A DNA stretch of 37,826 bases from Candidatus Polarisedimenticolia bacterium (lineage in GTDB: Bacteria; Acidobacteriota; Polarisedimenticolia; Gp22-AA2; AA152). Shown here one piece after another: positions 32,868 through 37,826 of the stretch. The stretch's first letter is position 1; each line of letters starts with the position of its first letter. The notes under the pieces were generated by a model. It was given only the letters and a program-made list of their open reading frames with translations. It did no database searches and was not told the origin of the DNA. The position numbers and the translations under genes were made by a program. The stretch spans positions 1-37,826 of the forward strand of contig DASTZC010000080.1 in NCBI GenBank assembly GCA_035764505.1, read 5' to 3'.

Positions 32868-33332
32868 AGAATGCCGGCCGATACACGCCGGTCGTTCGCA
32901 ATTCCCCGCGCCGGGACGCTTGCGAACATTTGTCAGCAGAGCTGTCGCGAATCTCTACTCGTCGCACGCTTGTACGCCGGGCCGCCGCTCTGCCGACATA
33001 TGCGGCTCGGAACCTTTCTGCCGGACCGGAGCTATTGACGACATTGGACACGCTGCTGGGTCCGGTACGGAATGTTTTAGCAACGCCAGTGCCAAGACTG
33101 ACTGGATAGATTTAAGTCTCCGTAATACCAGTATTTCTGCATGCACCGATAAAGAACTCTCGGATGAGTTTTGTCCTCCGAGAAAATCCATTGATTGTGA
33201 ACCGACATTTTCCCATCCGTATTGACGCGTAAGGTCATCACCCCGCTCTGCTGGGGAATCCTTCCCGCCCGATTCTCTTTGCAGCATAATTGCTCCCGCT
33301 CTGCCGTCTTGGAGACCTCTCGAGGAGCACCC
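32868..33332. other. Intergenic region with a low-GC patch
   Basis: No gene is called here. From about 33065 to 33235 the sequence is clearly richer in A+T than its surroundings. On the minus strand it keeps an open frame (33238-33077) encoding 53 residues with unusual aromatic content (CMQKYWYYGDLN, SSQSWHWRC) and no ribosome binding site. It could be a gene remnant or an imported scrap. Confidence 0.4.
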
Positions 33333-33725
33333 ATGGCGAACCTCGTCTCGATCAACCCCTTCTTCATCGTCAAGGACCTGCAGACGTCCATCGCCTATTA
33401 CGTCGATCACCTTGGCTTCAAGCTCGACTTCCAGGGACCGGACGACGACCCCTACTACGCCCGGGTGAGCCGCGAAGGGCTCGGCATCATGCTCAAGGCC
33501 ATAACGCCCGAAGTACTTCCCTGTCCGAATCACACCCGGCACGAATGGGCCCGCTGGGACGCCTCGATCTACACCTCGGACCCTGACGTGCTTTTCGGCG
33601 AGCTCAGCCGGCGCGGTGCGAAGTTCCATAAGGACTTGTCGTTCATCGACTCCGGACTGTGGGGCTTCGAGGTGACCGATGCCGACGGGTACGTCCTTGC
33701 CTTCTTCAAGCTCCGCAACGAGTAG
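33333..33725 (+). CDS. VOC-superfamily (glyoxalase/bleomycin-resistance-like) protein
   Basis: Protein of 130 residues with the paired beta-alpha-beta-beta-beta fold. It opens SINPFFIVKDLQTSIAYYVD then HLGFKLDF, and closes LWGFEVTDADGYVLAFFKL, the usual ends of single-domain VOC proteins. Family members include dioxygenases, glyoxalases and antibiotic-binding proteins; the metal ligands here are not clear enough to say which. CGAGGAG lies eight bases before the chosen ATG; the frame is open back to 33222. The next gene starts 24 bases downstream, so co-transcription is possible. Confidence 0.87.
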   Translation: MANLVSINPFFIVKDLQTSIAYYVDHLGFKLDFQGPDDDPYYARVSREGLGIMLKAITPEVLPCPNHTRHEWARWDASIYTSDPDVLFGELSRRGAKFHKDLSFIDSGLWGFEVTDADGYVLAFFKLRNE

Positions 33726-33749
33726 GGATCTCCCATCGACCCGGCGCGG

Positions 33750-34706
33750 ATGAGACTCGGTTATCTGGTCTGGCCGCTTCTGATGGTTCTGCTGGCATGC
33801 ACCGCGGTGCCCCGGTTGTTCGCGACGCAGGCCGCCTGGCAGCCATCACCGGGACATGTCCAGGTGCCGATCTGGCCGGGAGCGGCGCCGGATGCGCGGA
33901 CGGTCGATGGCCCCGAAGTCGTCGGGACAGTTGTGGATAATCAAGGCAACAAGAGACTGGTCGGCGGCAGGCCGTGGCTCTACGTCGACAAAGTCACGCA
34001 ACCCACGATGACGGTCTATTCGCCTCGGGGACGCAACCGGGGCGTCGCCATCGTGGTGTTTCCGGGCGGGGGCTACAACATCCTGGCCATCGACCTCGAG
34101 GGGACGGAAATCTGTGATTGGCTGACCTCGCATGGGATCACGTGCGTCCTGTTGAAGTACCGCGTGCCGTGCGTGAAGGTGGGGCCGTACCGGGATTGTC
34201 CGACAGCGTTGGAGGATGCGCAGAGGACCGTGGGGCTGGTGCGCTTCCAGTCTTCGAAGTGGCATGTCGATCCGCGAAGGATCGGAGTGCTCGGCTTCTC
34301 GGCCGGCGGACACATGGTCGCGGAGCTCAGCACTCATTTCGAGAAGCGTCTGTACCCGGCCCTGGATGCAGCCGACCAGGAGAGCTGTCGTCCGGATTTC
34401 GCCGTGGCCGTCTATCCGGGACATCTGGCGGTCCGTGAAAAAGACTTCGTGCTGAACCCCGATATCCAGGTGACGGCCCGAACGCCGCCCACCCTCTTGA
34501 TTCACGCGGAAGACGATCCGGTGGACCCTGTCGAGAACTCGAGGGTCTATTATTCGGCGCTCAGGAAGGCTGGCGTTCCCGCCGAGCTGCACGCGTATCC
34601 CAAGGGCGGGCACGCGTTCGGGCTCCGGCCCACCGAATCGCCGATCACGCAATGGCCGCAGCGGGTGGAGACGTGGCTGACGGCGATAGGAATGTTCGCG
34701 AAGTAG
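33750..34706 (+). CDS. Exported alpha/beta hydrolase (esterase, BD-FAE/acetylxylan-esterase-like)
   Basis: Protein of 318 residues. The N terminus (MRLGYLVWPLLMVLLAC) is a signal with a possible lipobox ending at Cys17, so it may be a lipoprotein. Catalytic features are the oxyanion PGGGY (105-109), nucleophile Ser184 in GFSAGGH, an acid at Asp255 or Asp256 in HAEDDPVDP, and His288 in KGGHAFGL. This arrangement matches secreted carbohydrate esterases and lipase/esterase relatives. Activity on acetylated or feruloylated sugars is a family-based guess. No strong SD precedes the ATG. Confidence 0.88.
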   Translation: MRLGYLVWPLLMVLLACTAVPRLFATQAAWQPSPGHVQVPIWPGAAPDARTVDGPEVVGTVVDNQGNKRLVGGRPWLYVDKVTQPTMTVYSPRGRNRGVAIVVFPGGGYNILAIDLEGTEICDWLTSHGITCVLLKYRVPCVKVGPYRDCPTALEDAQRTVGLVRFQSSKWHVDPRRIGVLGFSAGGHMVAELSTHFEKRLYPALDAADQESCRPDFAVAVYPGHLAVREKDFVLNPDIQVTARTPPTLLIHAEDDPVDPVENSRVYYSALRKAGVPAELHAYPKGGHAFGLRPTESPITQWPQRVETWLTAIGMFAK

Positions 34707-34836
34707 AGGTGTGCCGTGTTCCACCTGACGCACCTCATGGGTCGCGGCACGGCGGACCGCGACGCCAGCTTCGATTCTTTATCCCAATTGCCTGGCTTCC
34801 GTGAAGTTCGTGGAGTACAGACAAGTATCAATCCGC

Positions 34837-35733
34837 ATGAATCGGGAGAAACACCTCGTTCTGTCCGATCGCCGCAGGCTGGCCTACGCCGAGTTTGGCA
34901 GGCCGGACGGCTCACCGGTCCTCTATTTTCATGGGGCGCCCTCATCGCGACTCGAGCCATTGCTGGTCGGGAATGACGTCTGGAGTCGCGCAGGGCTGCG
35001 CATTATCGCTCCCGACCGTCCCGGAATCGGACAATCCGACTTTCTGCCGGGCCGAGGGTTTTCCGACTGGCCCAGGGACGTGACTGCACTGGCAGACGCT
35101 CTGGGCTTGAAACGATTCGCCGTGCTGGGCAACTCGGGCGGCGGCCCTTACGCGGCGGTCTGCGCCGCGAAGATTCCCGAGCGTCTCAGCGCCGCCGTGA
35201 TCGTCTCCGGCGGCTGGCAGATGAACCTGCCGGAGGCGAAGGCCGGCATCCCCTTCGTCAATCGCCTCTTCCTGGGGCTGGCGGCCCATGCGCCTCCGCT
35301 CTGCCGTCTGATGCTCAAGGCGATGGGATCTTCCTCCGTCGACGACCCCGAGAAAGAGCTGGCCAAGCTGAAGGACAGGGTCCCGCCGGCGGACTACGCC
35401 GCCTTCGCGAAACCGGGCCGCATCCAGGCCCTCCACGAGGTGATGCGCGAGTGCGTGCGAGGTGGGACGAAGGGCGCCGCCTGGGACCTGCGCCTGTACA
35501 TGCGGCCCTTCGATTTCGAGCTCGAGGAGATCAGGATTCCGCTGAAGCTATATCACGGCGAGCGTGACGTGCAGGCTCCCATCGCTTTGGTGCGGCGAAT
35601 GGTCGCCCGACTACCGAGCGCACAGCTCGTGACCTATCCGGATGACTCGCATCTCTCGACGCTGTGCAACCACGTTGAACAGCTTGCGGAAGCGATCATT
35701 CACCCCGAAACAGGAGGAGGAACGCTGCGATGA
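34837..35733 (+). CDS. Alpha/beta hydrolase
   Basis: Cytoplasmic protein of 298 residues if started at the ATG at 34837; a GTG at 34801 would add 12 residues and neither start has a clear SD. The typical opening LSDRRRLAYAEFGRPDGSPV leads to the oxyanion motif YFHGAP, then DRPGIGQSD and the nucleophile Ser100 in LGNSGGGPYAA. The acid is probably in YHGERDVQAP and the base in PDDSHLS. These are marks of the epoxide-hydrolase/haloalkane/proline-iminopeptidase-like branch; the substrate cannot be told. It is convergent with the S46 gene, with only 13 bases between the stops. Confidence 0.88.
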   Translation: MNREKHLVLSDRRRLAYAEFGRPDGSPVLYFHGAPSSRLEPLLVGNDVWSRAGLRIIAPDRPGIGQSDFLPGRGFSDWPRDVTALADALGLKRFAVLGNSGGGPYAAVCAAKIPERLSAAVIVSGGWQMNLPEAKAGIPFVNRLFLGLAAHAPPLCRLMLKAMGSSSVDDPEKELAKLKDRVPPADYAAFAKPGRIQALHEVMRECVRGGTKGAAWDLRLYMRPFDFELEEIRIPLKLYHGERDVQAPIALVRRMVARLPSAQLVTYPDDSHLSTLCNHVEQLAEAIIHPETGGGTLR

Positions 35734-35746
35734 ACGGGAAGCGCGC

Positions 35747-37826
35747 TTACTTCGCCGTCAGACCCTTCGACTTGGCGCGCGGCCGGTTCGAGACGGCATT
35801 GGGCTTGATCTCATTCACGATTCGGGTGGCGTGGTAGACCTTGTCGAGCGCCTCGAGCAGTGCGGCGCTGTGCACCGCCACGGCTCGATTGATGGACGCG
35901 TCGTAGCCGTAGTCGCCCCCCAGCGAGTAGATGTTTCCGTCGAAAATGAGGCCGCTGACGCGCCCGTCCCGATCCACCACCGGCGATCCGGAGTTGCCGC
36001 CGATGATGTCGTTGGTGGTGCTGAAGTTCATCGGCGTGCTCAAGTCGACCGCGCCGCGGGCCTTGACCCAGCTCTCGGGCAGCACGAAGGGGTCCTCGCC
36101 CGTTGCCCGGTCGTACAGCCCGGCCATGCGCGTGAGAGGCGCGACCGGAACGCCGTCGGCGGCGAATCCCTTCACCGTGCCGTACGAAACCCGCGGCGTG
36201 AAGGTGGCGTCGGGATAGGTGCCGGTGCCGCTGATCTCGAAGCTGGCGCGGGCGATCAGCTCGTCGTTCTTCTTCAGCACCGATTCGATCTCGTCCTCGT
36301 ACTGCTTGCGGACGGCCCGGGTGTCCGCGTCGACCAGTCGGGCCATCTTGATCATCGCGTCGTCCGAGGCTTCCACCGCCGCCTTGCCCCCGTCGAACAG
36401 CCGCTTGCGGACGGCGACATCCTTGAGCTGGCTGCCGCTCACCAGAGAGGCGGCCAGCTCGCGCGCCGAGCTCTTGCCGAACATCTTCTTCAGCAGCGGA
36501 TCGTCCGGGCCGAGATCCTCGCGCAGCTTCGTGAGCGAGAAGGTCAGCGTCTGGATCTCCATCTCGTCGTAGATGGGCGCGGCGGAAAAGAGCTTTTGCT
36601 TCAGCGCCGGCAGCTTCGAATCGGCGAACTCGCGCAGGCGCAGCTCGTTGGGCTTCGGCAGCTCGTCGGCGGCGCGCACCAGCGTCCGGGCCTGGTCGAA
36701 CAGGGTGGATTGGAAGCCGGTGAGCCCCCCGGCGCCCTCCAGCATCGTGTAACGCTTCTGGATCTTGCGCTCCGCCTCCTTGGCGCCGGCGATGGCGTCC
36801 CAGGCGCCGCCGTAGGCCGCGCGCCTGGCTGGATCGCCATCGATTTGCGCGCGGAAGGCCTGCTCCCCGGCGATCTTGGCCTTGAAGAAATTCTTGTCCA
36901 GCAGCGCCTGGTAGCGCCCCCGGTACCCCTTGAAGGCGTTCTCGACCGTCAGCCGGCGGGTGGTGGAGATGCGGTCCTGCTCCACTCCGCGCCCGGCGAA
37001 ATCGACCAGCATGCCGCGCTCCTCGGCGAGGCGCATCAGCCGCTGCGGCAGCGCCACGTCGCGCTCGTATTCCAGCTCCGCCACCGTGAACAGGCGCCGG
37101 GTGCTCCCGGGATTGCCCGGCACGAAGGCGAGGTCGCCATCGTTCGGGCCGGTTGGTGACCACTTCAGGTAATGCTCCGTCTTGAGGGGCTGGTCTTTGT
37201 CGTACAGGCGCAGGAAGGAGACGTCGAGGCAGTAGCGCGGGAACATGAAGTTGTCGAGATCGCCGCCGAAGTGCGCGATGTCGGCTTCGGGAGCAAAGAC
37301 CAATCGTACATCCTGGAAGCGGCGGAACTTATAGAGATGATACCGGCCACCGTGGTAGAGCGTTACCACGTCGCAGCGGGTCTGGTCGTCGGTGGAGCAC
37401 TCCTTTTCGGCGCGCGACATCTCCGCCTTCAACGCATCGTTGTACGCCTTGTCGGCCAGGCCTTTGGTCGCGGCGTTCATGCGTTCGGTGATGTCGGTGA
37501 TGCTCAGCAGCTGGTTGACCTCGATTTCCGGGCACTTCAGCTCCTCGGCGGAGCTGGCTGCGAAGAAGCCCGAGGTCATGAGGTCCTTCTCCTTCGTCGA
37601 GTTCTGCTGGATGCAGCTGCGGGCGCAGTGGTGATTGGTCATCACCAGTCCGCTCTCCGAGACGATGCTGCCCGAGCAGCCGCCCGCCAGACGCACCGAG
37701 GCCAGCCGGACCTGCTCCAGCCATTGCTTGTCGGGCGCGAATCCGTACTTCTTCTGGACCTCGGCCGACGGGAAGTTGTCGAAGGTCCACATCCCCTCGT
37801 CGGCGCGCGCCGCGGCGGTGGCGCAG
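35747..37826 (-). CDS. S46-family dipeptidyl-peptidase, DPP7-like (5' end outside window)
   Basis: Serine peptidase removing dipeptides from the N termini of peptides, acting in the periplasm. About 692 residues are visible, lacking only the start of the signal peptide. The frame continues to the window edge, reading ATAAARADEG and then MWTFDNFPSA, the classic mature S46 N terminus; the internal ATG at 37792 is not the true start. The chymotrypsin-like triad is present: His in VMTNHHCA, Asp in FGGDLDNFMFPR, Ser in IIGGNSGSPV. Eighteen residues after that Ser is the Gly of IFDGN, the position that is Gly in DPP7 (hydrophobic P1) and Arg in DPP11 (acidic P1). The central helical domain (about 250-500) is also typical. 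Confidence 0.95.
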   Translation of the reverse strand, partial: CATAAARADEGMWTFDNFPSAEVQKKYGFAPDKQWLEQVRLASVRLAGGCSGSIVSESGLVMTNHHCARSCIQQNSTKEKDLMTSGFFAASSAEELKCPEIEVNQLLSITDITERMNAATKGLADKAYNDALKAEMSRAEKECSTDDQTRCDVVTLYHGGRYHLYKFRRFQDVRLVFAPEADIAHFGGDLDNFMFPRYCLDVSFLRLYDKDQPLKTEHYLKWSPTGPNDGDLAFVPGNPGSTRRLFTVAELEYERDVALPQRLMRLAEERGMLVDFAGRGVEQDRISTTRRLTVENAFKGYRGRYQALLDKNFFKAKIAGEQAFRAQIDGDPARRAAYGGAWDAIAGAKEAERKIQKRYTMLEGAGGLTGFQSTLFDQARTLVRAADELPKPNELRLREFADSKLPALKQKLFSAAPIYDEMEIQTLTFSLTKLREDLGPDDPLLKKMFGKSSARELAASLVSGSQLKDVAVRKRLFDGGKAAVEASDDAMIKMARLVDADTRAVRKQYEDEIESVLKKNDELIARASFEISGTGTYPDATFTPRVSYGTVKGFAADGVPVAPLTRMAGLYDRATGEDPFVLPESWVKARGAVDLSTPMNFSTTNDIIGGNSGSPVVDRDGRVSGLIFDGNIYSLGGDYGYDASINRAVAVHSAALLEALDKVYHATRIVNEIKPNAVSNRPRAKSKGLTAK

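Noticed and set aside
32779-33225. Open frame of 148 codons on the plus strand over the YSC84 start and the gap
   Set aside because: No SD, overlaps the well-supported YSC84 N terminus, and shows no protein-like pattern.
35642-37159. Open frame of 505 codons on the plus strand opposite the S46 peptidase
   Set aside because: Antisense shadow; the minus strand carries the complete catalytic triad.

Overview
This is a GC-rich (roughly two thirds G+C by eye) bacterial chromosomal window. It is densely coded and has no rRNA, tRNA, insertion sequence, phage gene or CRISPR array that I can see. About a dozen products carry Sec-type signal peptides. The large secreted proteins are built from DNRLRE, kelch, MopI-like DxDGDG and Cys-rich modules and end in a shared '...CP' tail. 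That style, together with the S46, M36 and M3 peptidases and YSC84/SYLF and glycine-zipper proteins, suggests an Acidobacteriota-type or neighbouring soil/sediment lineage. This placement is inference from protein style; no marker gene is present.

Layout. (1) 1-681: 5' part of phosphoglucomutase (minus strand). (2) 1200-3717: four small exported proteins, the first two a tandem duplicate pair each followed by a strong GC hairpin, then a frameshifted remnant of a membrane protein (3737-4215). (3) 4357-8532: a trehalose operon, DUF5752-like gene, treT, otsB, otsA, all joined by 4-nt ATGA overlaps, followed by a CPA2-type cation/proton antiporter (8721-10055). (4) 10215-15909 (minus): a patatin/POTRA/beta-barrel protein and a modular multicopper oxidase. 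A second DNRLRE protein (16148-17266) is divergent from the oxidase. (5) 17308-20443 (minus): zinc alcohol dehydrogenase, GT39-like membrane glycosyltransferase, stand-alone FHA protein. (6) 20645-28209: a divergent pair of very large secreted proteins, a 14-repeat kelch protein and an M36 fungalysin-like protease. (7) 28374-37826: M3 oligopeptidase, a two-gene unit ending in a matrixin-like protease, a YSC84 protein, a VOC protein, two alpha/beta hydrolases and a 5'-truncated S46 dipeptidyl-peptidase.

How the genes fit together. Phosphoglucomutase supplies glucose-1-phosphate for NDP-glucose, the donor used by both TreT and OtsA, so the left end looks like a trehalose/osmoprotection block, possibly with the antiporter. 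The right half is dominated by export and protein breakdown: M36, M10-like and S46 peptidases are predicted to be exported, and M3 carries a possible leader, which fits a peptide-scavenging heterotroph.

The observations I consider most worth checking are: the exact 7+7 internal register of the kelch protein; a C-terminal module shared by three otherwise unrelated secreted proteins; and the overlapping four-gene operon that carries two alternative trehalose routes plus a DUF5752-like protein.
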